Origin: Actinomadura sp. NAK00032
GTDB taxonomy: Bacteria; Actinomycetota; Actinomycetes; Streptosporangiales; Streptosporangiaceae
Assembly (NCBI RefSeq): GCF_013364275.1
Contig: NZ_CP054932.1
Span: 8,618,001 to 8,682,000, forward strand
Length of the DNA stretch: 64,000 nucleotides
Reading direction: 5' to 3'
Shown here: one piece after another, positions 54,462 through 62,643 of the stretch
Position numbering within the stretch: position 1 is the stretch's first letter
Layout: every line of letters begins with the position of its first letter
Notes under the pieces: generated by a model
The model's input: only the letters and a program-made list of their open reading frames with translations
Told to the model about the DNA's origin: nothing
Databases searched by the model: none
Position numbers and translations under genes: made by a program

Positions 54462-54701
54462 TCAGGCGTCTTCCTTCGTGAGGGACTTCTCGTACTTCTT
54501 GCGGCCCGTGCGGACGCCGCGGGTGACGGCGGCGGACATGCGGTCGCGCTGCGCGGACAGCAGGACGTAGCTGACGATGCCGCTGATCATCAGGGCGAGC
54601 AGCAGGAGCAGGAAGCCGCGGGCGCCGAAGAGCGCCAGCACACCCGCGGTCACGCCGAAGATGGCGAGCCGCGCGATGGTGTAGAGGATGACGGAGCGCA
54701 T
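54462..54701 (-). CDS. DUF4229 small membrane protein
   Basis: This 79-residue actinobacterial protein has two membrane helices (about 5-24 and 29-48) and a basic tail (AVTRGVRTGRKKYEKSLTKE). It matches the DUF4229 pattern. It lies 84 bp before menG on the same strand and may be co-transcribed. The function is unknown. Confidence 0.78.
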   Translation of the reverse strand: MRSVILYTIARLAIFGVTAGVLALFGARGFLLLLLALMISGIVSYVLLSAQRDRMSAAVTRGVRTGRKKYEKSLTKEDA

Positions 54702-54746
54702 GACCCTTCGAGATTAGCCCCGGTTCCGCGCGCTCCGTCCCCGGGG

Positions 54747-55724
54747 TCACCTCAGGACGTCGAGGAGGAGCGCCGGGTCGACGTTGCCGCCGGACAGGAC
54801 GGAGACGTAGGTGCGTCCGGCGGGGAGTTCGGCGCGGCGCTCCAGGTAGGCGGCGGTGGCGACGGCGCCGCCCGGCTCGGCGATCAGGCGGGCCTCGCGG
54901 GCCAGCCGGCGCATCGCGCGGCGGATCTCGTCCTCGGTCACGGTGACGACGCCGTCCACGAGGGCGCGCAGGTGCGCGAACGGCAGGTCGCCGACCCGCT
55001 GGACGCGCAGCGCGTCGGCGAGGGTGCGGCCGGTCCTCTCGGCGTCCCAGGTGACGGGGCGTCCCACCGCCAGCGACTCGCGGGCGTCGGCGGCCAGCGC
55101 GGGCTCGACGCCGATGACCTTCGCCTCGGGGCGCAGCGCCTTGACGGCGGCGGCGACGCCCGCGATGAGGCCGCCGCCGCTGATCGGGACGAGCACGACG
55201 TCGACGTCCGGGCGGTCCTGGACGATCTCCAGCCCGACCGTGCCCTGCCCGGCGATGACGCGCGCGTCGTCGTAGGGCGGGATCAGCGTGAAGCCGTGCG
55301 CGGCGGCGAGCTTGCCGGCGGTCTCGGCGCGGGCCTGCCCGGTCGGCTCGACGTAGACGACCTCGGCGCCGAGCGCGATGCACCGCTCGACCTTCACCGC
55401 CGGGGTGGTGTGCGGCATGACCAGGACGGCCCTGATGCCGAGGGAGCGGGCGGCGTAGGCGACGGCCTGCGCGTGGTTGCCGCTGGAGTGCGTCACGACG
55501 CCGGCCGCGCGCTGCTCCTCGGGGAGGGAGGTGATGGCGGCGTAGGCGCCGCGCACCTTGAAGGCGCCGATCGGCTGCAGCGACTCGGCCTTCACCAGCA
55601 GCTCCGGCTCGCCGGCCGCCGGGGCGGGGTCGCGGGGGAACGGGACGAGCGGGGTCCGGACGGCGACGCCCGCGACGCGCTCGGCGGCCCGCTCGATCTC
55701 CGGCAGCGAAACAAGATCGGACAT
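54747..55724 (-). CDS. PLP-dependent threonine/serine dehydratase (IlvA/serine racemase-like)
   Basis: This 325-residue fold-type II PLP enzyme lacks a C-terminal ACT domain, so it resembles catabolic threonine dehydratase or serine racemase. The Schiff-base Lys lies in LQPIGAFKVRGAYAAI, the substrate loop is THSSGNHAQAVAYAA, and the phosphate site is ISGGGLIAGVAAAVK. It deaminates a hydroxyl amino acid to a 2-oxoacid. It is divergent from bldC and followed 45 bp later by the DUF4229 gene. Confidence 0.9.
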   Translation of the reverse strand: MSDLVSLPEIERAAERVAGVAVRTPLVPFPRDPAPAAGEPELLVKAESLQPIGAFKVRGAYAAITSLPEEQRAAGVVTHSSGNHAQAVAYAARSLGIRAVLVMPHTTPAVKVERCIALGAEVVYVEPTGQARAETAGKLAAAHGFTLIPPYDDARVIAGQGTVGLEIVQDRPDVDVVLVPISGGGLIAGVAAAVKALRPEAKVIGVEPALAADARESLAVGRPVTWDAERTGRTLADALRVQRVGDLPFAHLRALVDGVVTVTEDEIRRAMRRLAREARLIAEPGGAVATAAYLERRAELPAGRTYVSVLSGGNVDPALLLDVLR

Positions 55725-55920
55725 GGTCTCGAAGACTACTTCGCGCGCCGCGCGGGGAGCGCGCCGCCGCCCGTTTCCCCCGTGACCTGGCAGGTCAAAC
55801 GGGGTCAGTGTGAGCGCGGTGGCCGCAGTGCCGAATACCGAGCGCGATCGCTCCTGCTCGGGAAACTACGGTCGGTGATCTTTTCCGAAAACAAGGGAGA
55901 AATCGGTCTTGACCCGCCAC

Positions 55921-55932
55921 ACTGTAAACAGT
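55921..55932. promoter_or_regulatory. ACTGT-AA-ACAGT palindrome in the bldC leader
   Basis: This perfect 5-bp-arm inverted repeat lies about 40 bp before the GTG of bldC, just after a TTGACC that could be a -35. It is a candidate operator; no regulator is assigned. Confidence 0.3.
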
Positions 55933-55971
55933 CCACCCGCGCCGAGAGCGGGACAAAGGGGGAGAGAAAAC

Positions 55972-56175
55972 GTGGAGAGCACGAGCGAGCGCCTGCTGAC
56001 CCCAGGGGAGGTCGCCGCCCTCTTCCGGGTCGACCCGAAGACGGTCACCCGGTGGGCCGCCGCGGGCCGTATCAGCAGCATCCGCACTCCGGGGGGCCAC
56101 CGGCGCTTCCGCGAGTCCGAGGTGCACGCGCTGCTGCGCGGCGAGGAGCCCGTCGCCGAGCATTCGGCCCGCTGA
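55972..56175 (+). CDS. bldC: Developmental regulator BldC (MerR-like HTH)
   Basis: This 67-residue DNA-binding protein has the MerR-type winged helix LLTPGEVAALFRVDPKTVTR then WAAAGRISSIRTPGGHRRFR. Streptomyces BldC is 68 residues, which supports the GTG at 55972 (AAAGGGGGAGAG ribosome site about 6 nt upstream) over the longer frame from 55909. BldC delays entry into sporulation in Streptomyces. It forms a single-gene unit ending near a large hairpin. Confidence 0.92.
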   Translation: MESTSERLLTPGEVAALFRVDPKTVTRWAAAGRISSIRTPGGHRRFRESEVHALLRGEEPVAEHSAR

Positions 56176-56184
56176 CGAGGCTCT

Positions 56185-56233
56185 GGCCGCCCGGACCGCC
56201 GCGCCACCGACGGTCCCTTCCAGCCGGGCGGCC
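56185..56233. terminator. Hairpin between bldC and the convergent gene
   Basis: A perfect 10-bp GC stem (56185-56194 with 56224-56233) plus an inner ACCG/CGGT stem sits 10 bp after the bldC stop. It could end both convergent transcripts. No T tract follows. Confidence 0.5.
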
Positions 56234-56276
56234 GGGGCATCGCACCGCTCCCCCCGGGGGCCCGCGTTCCACGCGC

Positions 56277-56549
56277 TCAGTCCTCCGCGTCCCCCTTCCA
56301 CTCCTCGAACCGGCGCAGCAGGTCCGCGTCCTCGTCCCGCCAGCGGCGCCGCCGCTCCTGCAGTTCCTCCTCGGTGAGCGACTCGGTGAGCAGCCGGTCG
56401 TAGTCGGGGTCGTCCGGGCCGATCTCCACGTAGGCGTCGGCGATGATCCGTCCCTCGCGCGCCTCGGGTCCGGGCTCGGAGCCGTCCGCGCCGGCGATCA
56501 CGCTGTGCGGAACCCGCAGCGTGCCATCGGGGAGCCGGATCACGTACAT
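56277..56549 (-). CDS. Small acidic protein of unknown function
   Basis: This 90-residue protein (MYVIRLPDGTLRVPHSVIAG) has a beta-like first half and a charged helical second half (LTEEELQERRRRWRDEDADL). It has no known family. It follows the HEXXH metalloprotease gene by 44 bp on the same strand, so it may act with it, for instance as an inhibitor or partner. That is position-based inference. Confidence 0.6.
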   Translation of the reverse strand: MYVIRLPDGTLRVPHSVIAGADGSEPGPEAREGRIIADAYVEIGPDDPDYDRLLTESLTEEELQERRRRWRDEDADLLRRFEEWKGDAED

Positions 56550-56593
56550 CGTCGATCACCCTCGCCGTCCGCCGTCGCCGTCATCACGGTGTC

Positions 56594-57601
56594 CTAGATC
56601 CCGTACTTGCGGTTGAAGAAGAGCATGACCTCAAGGGCCGTCCTGATGTTGCCGGCGAGCATATCCACGAGCGCGGGCCGCTGCCGGGAGGAGATCGCGG
56701 CGAACGCGTCGGCGAAGAACTCGCGGCGGCCGAGCGCGCCCGGCTGCTTGTGGAACCCGCTCGCCAGGTGCGGCAGGCACTCCTCGTACAGCGTGCGGAA
56801 CGCGGGGCTGTCGGACGTCCACTCGCCGTCGTCGCCGTCGATGTCGTCGAGGGCGTGCCCGACCTCGTGCAGCATCACGTCGGGCGTCGGGGACGGCCGG
56901 TCCCCGACGACGATCTTGCGGTCGCCGTAGGCGCCGGCGCAGATGTCCCAGGTGGCGCGGCCGGACGGCAGCGGCCGGTCGCGCAGGTGGCCCATGTCGT
57001 CGAGCTGCGGGACGCCGCCGGGCCCCACGTAGATGCCGTCCAGCCCCGCCGCGAGCTTGTCCTTCAGCGCCTCGGGCAGCGACGCCAGGCTCTCCACCGC
57101 GCCGATCACCTCGGGGGGCGGCGGCCCGTCCCGGACGTCCCACTGCCGGTGCAGGACGTCCTCCAGCACGCCGCAGTGGCGGCGGCCGTCGGCGGCGTGC
57201 GGCAGGCCCGGCGGGTGCGGCTCGGCGCGGAGCCGGTCGTCGTCCAGCTCGAAGTCGCTCCAGGAGTAGTCGCCGGCGCGCGGCCGCCCGTGGCCGCGCC
57301 GCGCGAGGCGGCCGGTCAGCCCGCGCGGGCCGCCGGCGGTGTCCGCGCCGTCCGGCCCGGCGGCGTCCGGGCCCTCCACCGCGAAGTCGTCGTCGCGGCC
57401 CGCCTTGCGGAACCGGCCGAACCGGTCCCGCGGCTGGTTGCTGCGCGGCCGCGTCCGCCCCGAGTCGGGCGGGGACGAGGCGTAGGCCAGCTCGTCCCCG
57501 CCGGCGCCGTCCCGGCCGGTCTCGGGGCGGAACCGGCCGCCGCGGAGCACCTCCCGGGCCCGCTGCTCCCGGGGTTTGCGGTGGACGCCTTTGAAGCGCA
57601 T
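56594..57601 (-). CDS. Predicted HEXXH zinc metalloprotease, lethal-factor-like
   Basis: The first 165 residues of this 335-residue protein are low-complexity and Arg/Pro/Gly-rich. The C-terminal half carries DVMLHEVGHALDDIDG (HEVGH at 245-249) and a later RREFFADAFAAI, where Glu294 would be the third zinc ligand. This layout resembles the anthrax-toxin lethal-factor-like metallopeptidase domain found in actinobacterial proteins. No signal peptide is visible. It lies between the cytochrome c maturation operon and a small acidic gene, and a hairpin at 57699-57725 separates it from the former. Substrate and export route are unknown. Confidence 0.75.
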   Translation of the reverse strand: MRFKGVHRKPREQRAREVLRGGRFRPETGRDGAGGDELAYASSPPDSGRTRPRSNQPRDRFGRFRKAGRDDDFAVEGPDAAGPDGADTAGGPRGLTGRLARRGHGRPRAGDYSWSDFELDDDRLRAEPHPPGLPHAADGRRHCGVLEDVLHRQWDVRDGPPPPEVIGAVESLASLPEALKDKLAAGLDGIYVGPGGVPQLDDMGHLRDRPLPSGRATWDICAGAYGDRKIVVGDRPSPTPDVMLHEVGHALDDIDGDDGEWTSDSPAFRTLYEECLPHLASGFHKQPGALGRREFFADAFAAISSRQRPALVDMLAGNIRTALEVMLFFNRKYGI

Positions 57602-57698
57602 CGGGCTCCTCTGTCCGCGGGACCCGCGGAGTATCGGGCGACGTGCGCCGCCGGACCGGGTCCCCGGAGGCAGGGTAAGCCGGAACCCGACATTCCGT

Positions 57699-57725
57699 CA
57701 TCCCCGCGAGTCACTCGCGGGGATG
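57699..57725 (-). terminator. Hairpin after the cytochrome c maturation operon
   Basis: A perfect 12-bp inverted repeat (57699-57710 with 57714-57725) has a 3-nt loop and lies 37 bp beyond the ccsB stop. No T tract follows, as is common for actinobacterial hairpin terminators. Confidence 0.65.
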
Positions 57726-57761
57726 CGGAACGGGCACGGGCGGGGGTTGCGGGCGCTCCGC

Positions 57762-58763
57762 TCAGGCGTAGGAGTGCAGGCCCGAGAACATGTAGTTCAC
57801 GCCGAAGAAGTTGAACATCAGCGCGGCGAACGCGACCAGCGACAGGACCGCGGCCTTGCGGCCCTTCCACCCGGCGGTGGCGCGGGCGTGCAGGTAGGCG
57901 GCGTAGATGATCCAGGTGATGAAGGACCAGATCTCCTTGGGGTCCCAGCCCCAGTAGCGGCCCCACGCCTGGTCGGCCCAGATCGCGCCCATGATGATGG
58001 CGGCGGTCCAGATCGGGAAGGCGAACGTCGTGACGCGCATGGACAGCCGGTCCAGGCCGTCGGTCGACGGGAGCCGCGCCAGCACGCCGCCCGCCGCGGC
58101 GCCGCCACGCGTCTGCGCGCGGTCCTTCAGCAGGTAGAGCAGGGTCGCGGCGCCCGCGACGGTGAACGCGCCGGTCGCGATGATCGCGGCGGTCACGTGC
58201 AGGGCGATCCAGTAGGAGTTGAGCGCGGCGGTGACCGGGCCGACCGAGTCGTAGAGCCAGATGTTCGCGACGCCGAGCGCGACGGCCGCGGCGATCATGA
58301 CGAACGCGCCGAGGAAGCGCGCCCGGTAGCGGATCAGCACGACCAGGAAGGCGGTGACGGCGGCGAACGCGATCGCGGTGAGGAACTCGTACATGTTGCC
58401 CCACGGCCACCGGTTCGCGGCCAGGCCGCGGGACACCAGCACGCCGAGGTGCGCGCCCCAGCCGAGGACGTTCAGCAGGATCGCGAGCCGCGCCCAGTCG
58501 GCGCGGACACGGCCGGGCTCGCCCGCGTCGGCGGCGTCGGCATCGGCCGTGGAGGCGGCTCCGTCACCGGTGACGGCCTCGGCGCCCGCGGCGCCGACCA
58601 GCACCTTCGCCGGCGCCTCCGCCGCCTCGGCCACCGGGGCCTGCGCCACGCGGCGACGGCCGAAGCCCAGGTCCGCGGCGTAGGCGACCATCGCGACGAC
58701 GTACATCACGACGGTCGTCAGCATGAGCTTGTCGCTCAGGTTCGCGAGGTCGGCAGTGCTCAC
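57762..58763 (-). CDS. ccsB: Cytochrome c biogenesis protein CcsB (ResC)
   Basis: This 333-residue membrane protein of the system II heme lyase has the Trp-rich heme motif WGRYWGWDPKEIWSFITW near the end and conserved His residues in LHVTAAIIATG and LHARATAGWKG. A variable 60-residue loop follows helix 1. The GTG start at 58763 has GAAGGAG upstream and follows resB by 4 bp. With ResB it delivers heme to apocytochrome c outside the membrane. Confidence 0.93.
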   Translation of the reverse strand: MSTADLANLSDKLMLTTVVMYVVAMVAYAADLGFGRRRVAQAPVAEAAEAPAKVLVGAAGAEAVTGDGAASTADADAADAGEPGRVRADWARLAILLNVLGWGAHLGVLVSRGLAANRWPWGNMYEFLTAIAFAAVTAFLVVLIRYRARFLGAFVMIAAAVALGVANIWLYDSVGPVTAALNSYWIALHVTAAIIATGAFTVAGAATLLYLLKDRAQTRGGAAAGGVLARLPSTDGLDRLSMRVTTFAFPIWTAAIIMGAIWADQAWGRYWGWDPKEIWSFITWIIYAAYLHARATAGWKGRKAAVLSLVAFAALMFNFFGVNYMFSGLHSYA

Positions 58764-58767
58764 CTCG

Positions 58768-60525
58768 TCACTCCTTCGGTTCGGGCGCCGACCCGGATTC
58801 CTGATCGGCGTCGGGGTCGGGGCCGGGCTCGTCCGGCTCGGGCTCGTCCGGCTCGGACTCGCCTGACTCGGGCTCGTGCTGGTCGGACTCGGGCTCGGGG
58901 GCGGGCCCGTCCGCCGGACCGCGCAGCGCGGTCACGATGTCGTCGAACTCCGAGGTCGGGTTCCCCAGCGTGAGACCGCCGACCTCCACCACCGTACGCC
59001 CGCCCTTCCCGGCGCTCGCACGGACCCACACCCTGCGCCGCCGGACCATGAAGGAGGTCGCCACGCCCAGCACCGCGAGGATGGACGCGACCAGGGCCGG
59101 GATGCGGCCCGGGTCGCGGTTGACCGACAGGCTCGTCCACTCCTTGAGCCCGTCGAAGGTGATCGAGCCGGCCCCGTTCGGGAGCTTGAACGTCTCCCCC
59201 GGCTCCAGCAGCTTCTGGCCGTCCTTGACCGGCTGCAGCGTCTTGCCGATGCCCTCCAGCTTGTAGACCGACTGGGGGGTGCCGGAGTCCAGGCCGATGT
59301 CGCCCTTGAACGCGGTGATCGTGACGACCGGGCGCAGCGGCGCCGGGAACGCCGACACGATCTGCTTGCCGTCCTCGCTGGCGACCGCCGTCGGCCACAG
59401 GATCGCGTAGAAGGCGAGCTGGTCGGGCTGCGCGTCGGGGGCCTTGATGACGCCCTCGGACGTCAGGTTGCGCGACTCCATCTCCAGGAACGGCACCGTG
59501 TCCTGGAAGGCGACATTGCCCTTCGCGTCCCGAACGGTGAACACGGGCGCGTAGCCGTGGCCGAGCAGGTACACCTTCGCGCCGCCGACCTTCAGCGGAT
59601 GGTTGATCTTCAGGTCGTACGGCTTCTCCGCGGCGTCCGGGCTCTCCCGGTACCGGATCTTCGCGTTGAAGTCGGTCGCGAGGCCGCGCTTGCCGCCCTC
59701 GGTCTCGTAGGTGGCCTTGAAGTCGTCCAGCGTCATCGTGAAGGGGGCCAGCTCGCCGGTGGTGAACGCGCGCCCCGGCTCGAACTGGTCGTACAGGCCG
59801 AGCGAGTTCGCGAACGTCTTGCCCTCGGTGAGCAGCACGTTCCCCCGGTAGCCGAGCAGGTTGCCGAGGCCGAGCGCGAACAGCAGCGCGAGCAGCGCCA
59901 GGTGGAACAGCAGGTTGCCGGACTCGCCCAGGTAGCCCTTCTCGGCGGCGACGGCGCCGGTCGACTCGTCCACCCGGAACCGGCGCCCGCGCAGCGCCGT
60001 GCGCGCCTCGGCGAGCACCTCCTCCGGGGAGGCGTCCGTCTCGTACTCCGCCGACTGCGGCAGCCGCCCGAGGTTGCGGGGCGCCGCGGGCGGCCGGGCC
60101 CGCATCGACTTGTAGTGCTTGACGGCGCGGGGCAGCACGCAGCCCGCCAGCGACACGAACAGCAGGATGTAGATCGCCGCGAACCAGGGCGCGGCGAACA
60201 CGTCGAACATGGAGAACTTGTCGAGCCACGGGCCGAGCGTCTTGTGCTCGTCCAGGTAGGCGACGACCTTCTCCGGCGCCTGGCCCCGCTGCGGCAGGAT
60301 CGACCCGGGCACCGCGCCGAGCGCCACCAGGAACAGCAGGATCAGCGCCGTGCGCATGGTGGTGAGCTGCCGCCAGCCCCACCGCAGCCAGCCGAGCGGG
60401 CCGATGCCCTTCGGGCGCGGCACCTCCGCCGGCGCCTGCCGCGCGGCGGGCGCCTCGGTGCCGGACTCCCCGGCGTCGCCGGACTCCCGGGGGTCGTCCT
60501 TGAGGTCGTGCTTGGTGTCAGTCAT
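58768..60525 (-). CDS. resB: Cytochrome c biogenesis protein ResB
   Basis: This 585-residue membrane partner of CcsB has helices near 53-73, 107-127, 208-228 and 480-500 and a large outer domain between the third and fourth. ILLFLVALGAVPGSILPQRG and LFHLALLALLFALGLGNLLG are typical. The C-terminal 85 residues are an acidic EPDEP-rich tail. It starts 1 bp after the ccdA stop. Confidence 0.92.
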   Translation of the reverse strand: MTDTKHDLKDDPRESGDAGESGTEAPAARQAPAEVPRPKGIGPLGWLRWGWRQLTTMRTALILLFLVALGAVPGSILPQRGQAPEKVVAYLDEHKTLGPWLDKFSMFDVFAAPWFAAIYILLFVSLAGCVLPRAVKHYKSMRARPPAAPRNLGRLPQSAEYETDASPEEVLAEARTALRGRRFRVDESTGAVAAEKGYLGESGNLLFHLALLALLFALGLGNLLGYRGNVLLTEGKTFANSLGLYDQFEPGRAFTTGELAPFTMTLDDFKATYETEGGKRGLATDFNAKIRYRESPDAAEKPYDLKINHPLKVGGAKVYLLGHGYAPVFTVRDAKGNVAFQDTVPFLEMESRNLTSEGVIKAPDAQPDQLAFYAILWPTAVASEDGKQIVSAFPAPLRPVVTITAFKGDIGLDSGTPQSVYKLEGIGKTLQPVKDGQKLLEPGETFKLPNGAGSITFDGLKEWTSLSVNRDPGRIPALVASILAVLGVATSFMVRRRRVWVRASAGKGGRTVVEVGGLTLGNPTSEFDDIVTALRGPADGPAPEPESDQHEPESGESEPDEPEPDEPGPDPDADQESGSAPEPKE

Positions 60526-60526
60526 C

Positions 60527-61270
60527 TCAAATCACCGGTTCGAAGCCGCTGATCCACGACTTCAGCTCGATGGTCAGGTCACCCCACAGGCCGCTCACCA
60601 GCAGCACCCCGATGAGGACGAGCATCCCCCCGCCGATCCGCATGACCAGGGGGTAGTGGCGCTTCACGGCGCCGAACGCGCCGAGCGCCCTGCGGTAGGC
60701 GATCGCCGTGAGCACGAACGGGAGGCCGAGCCCGACACAGTACGCCAGCGACAGCAGCGCGCCCCGTCCCGCGCTGGCCTCGGTGATCGCTAGGCCCTGC
60801 ACGGCGCCGAGCGTCGGCCCGATGCAGGGCGTCCAGCCGAGCCCGAACAGGACGCCGAGCAGCGGCGCACCGGCCAGCCCCGCCGCCGGGAGCCGACCCG
60901 ACTTCACGGTGCGCTGAAGGCCGGGGATGAGCCCCATGAACGCGAGCCCGAACACGATCGTGACGACGCCGAGCACGCGGGTGATCGTGTCCTGGTACTC
61001 CAGCAGCCACCGGCCGAGCCCGCCGAAGACGGCGCCGTAGCTGACGAACACGACGCTGAAGCCCGCGATGAACAGCAGCGCCCCGGTGACGAGCCGCCCG
61101 CGGCGCTGCTCGGCGAGGTCGGCGCCGGTCATCCCGGTCACGTACGACAGGTAGCCGGGGACCAGCGGCAGGATGCACGGCGAGGCGAACGAGACGAGCC
61201 CGGCGAGCGCGGCGAGCGGCGCCGCCGCCACCAGCGACCCGCCGACCACCGTCTCGCTGACCGTACTCAC
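60527..61270 (-). CDS. ccdA: Thiol-disulfide transporter CcdA
   Basis: This 247-residue six-helix DsbD-like protein passes electrons from thioredoxin to ResA. Conserved cysteines lie in SFASPCILPLVPGYLSYV and GLGWTPCIGPTLGAVQ. The GTG at 61270 overlaps the resA stop (GTGA). Confidence 0.94.
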   Translation of the reverse strand: MSTVSETVVGGSLVAAAPLAALAGLVSFASPCILPLVPGYLSYVTGMTGADLAEQRRGRLVTGALLFIAGFSVVFVSYGAVFGGLGRWLLEYQDTITRVLGVVTIVFGLAFMGLIPGLQRTVKSGRLPAAGLAGAPLLGVLFGLGWTPCIGPTLGAVQGLAITEASAGRGALLSLAYCVGLGLPFVLTAIAYRRALGAFGAVKRHYPLVMRIGGGMLVLIGVLLVSGLWGDLTIELKSWISGFEPVI

Positions 61271-61857
61271 TTTTCCTGGACGACCTTGGCGACCAGCGGG
61301 TTCAGCTTGGAGTACGTCGTCGCGCCGATGATGCGGGCGGCGACGCGGCCCTGCCGGTCGAGGACGAGGGTGCTCGGGATCGCGCTCGGTGGCACCTCGC
61401 GGAACGCCAGTGTGACCTGGCCGTCGGCGTCGAACAGGCTCGGGTAGGTCACCTTGAACTTGCGCTCGAACGCCTGGGCGTTGGCCTTGGAGTCCTTGAA
61501 GTTGACGCCGAGGAACTCGACGCCCTTGGCCTTGTTCTCGGTGTAGACCTGCTCCAGCGACGGCGCCTCGCCGCGGCACGGCGCGCACCACGACGCCCAG
61601 AAGTTGACGACGACGACCCTGCCCTTGAACTCCGACAGGTGGAACGCCTTGCCGTCGAGGCGCTGCCCGGCGACGTCCGGGAGGGCCTTGCGGCCGGCGG
61701 GCTTGTACTCGGTGATGTTGCCGTCGCCGGCGATGAAGCGGTTGTCGCCGCCGTCCGGCCCGCTCCCGGAGGCGCTGGTCCCGGCACAGCCGGCCAGCAG
61801 GCCGGCGAGCGCGACGGCAGCGGCGGCGGCGCGCAGCGGGGAGACTCGGGGGCTCAA
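61267..61857 (-). CDS. resA: Thioredoxin-like lipoprotein ResA
   Basis: This 196-residue TlpA/ResA protein is anchored by a lipobox (LAGLLAGCAG, lipidated Cys at residue 24). The active site is WASWCAPCRGEAPS. It reduces apocytochrome c cysteines before heme attachment. The start is TTG at 61857 with AGGAGGG just upstream. An inverted repeat in the leader (61871-61887) may control the whole resA-ccdA-resB-ccsB operon. Confidence 0.93.
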   Translation of the reverse strand: MSPRVSPLRAAAAAVALAGLLAGCAGTSASGSGPDGGDNRFIAGDGNITEYKPAGRKALPDVAGQRLDGKAFHLSEFKGRVVVVNFWASWCAPCRGEAPSLEQVYTENKAKGVEFLGVNFKDSKANAQAFERKFKVTYPSLFDADGQVTLAFREVPPSAIPSTLVLDRQGRVAARIIGATTYSKLNPLVAKVVQEK

Positions 61858-61870
61858 CGGACCCTCCTAC

Positions 61871-61887
61871 TACTACAAGACGTAGTA
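61871..61887. promoter_or_regulatory. TACTAC-N5-GTAGTA dyad before resA
   Basis: The perfect 6-bp inverted repeat sits 14 bp before the TTG start, overlapping the region between a weak -10 and the ribosome site. It resembles BlaI/MecI-family operators of actinobacteria (TACTAC...GTAGTA). The regulator is not in the window. Confidence 0.5.
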
Positions 61888-61906
61888 CATAACACTAGCG
61901 GTGCGG

Positions 61907-62545
61907 TCAGGCACCCGCGACACTGGGGCCCTTCGCGATGCCGGCGGCGGGCTCGCAGTAGGCGACCTCCACCAGCCGGCTGCCCTGGAACGTCAGGCTC
62001 GTCAGGCTGGCCAGGCCGCACTCGCGGCGACCCGGGTGGTGCCACAGCCGGCGGTGCTCGGCGTGCAGCCGCAGGATCCAGATCGGCAACTGGTGGCTGA
62101 CGCACACGGCCTCGTGCCCGCGCGCCGCCTCCCGCGCCCTGATCACGGCGGCGCGCATCCGGGCGGCGAGCTGCTTGTACGGCTCGCCCCAGGACGGCTT
62201 GACCGGGTTGACCAGGTGGCGCCAGTGCTCGGGACGGCGCAGCGAGCCGGCCCCGGCCCCGAACGTCAGCCCCTCGAAGTGGTTGTCGGCCTCGATCAGA
62301 CGGTCGTCCACGGTGACGGGCAGGTCCATCGCGTCCGCGAGGGGCGCGGCGGTCTCCAGCGCCCGCTGCATCGGCGAGGAGAACAGCGCGGTCACGTCCC
62401 GGTCGGTGAACCATTTGGCGGCGGCCTTCGCCATGAGGGCGCCGTCCTCGCTCAACCGGTACCCGGGCAGCCGCCCGTACAGGATGCCCTCGGGGTTGTG
62501 CACCTCACCGTGCCGAAGCAGGTGAACGATCGTCGTGTCAGTCAT
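61907..62545 (-). CDS. Histidine phosphatase (phosphoglycerate mutase-like) family protein
   Basis: This 212-residue branch of the phosphoglycerate mutase fold has the phospho-His motif VHLLRHGEVHNP near residue 11, the second Arg in SSPMQRALETA, and the second His in VCVSHQLPIWIL. Start is ATG 62545, nine codons inside the longest frame. In other actinobacteria such a gene sits beside resA. Broad phosphatase activity is likely; the substrate is unknown. Confidence 0.88.
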   Translation of the reverse strand: MTDTTIVHLLRHGEVHNPEGILYGRLPGYRLSEDGALMAKAAAKWFTDRDVTALFSSPMQRALETAAPLADAMDLPVTVDDRLIEADNHFEGLTFGAGAGSLRRPEHWRHLVNPVKPSWGEPYKQLAARMRAAVIRAREAARGHEAVCVSHQLPIWILRLHAEHRRLWHHPGRRECGLASLTSLTFQGSRLVEVAYCEPAAGIAKGPSVAGA

Positions 62546-62643
62546 CGCGGTCAGATTACCCGCGCTCACCACCCGCCCCGTCCCCGGTCCCGGGCCTGGA
62601 GGCGGGCGACCGGGCGGACGGTCGGGCGGGGCGGCCGGGCGGG

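Noticed and set aside
56635..57601. Arg/Pro-rich N-terminus of the metalloprotease as a twin-arginine signal
   Set aside because: There are RR pairs, but no hydrophobic stretch or cleavage site follows them.
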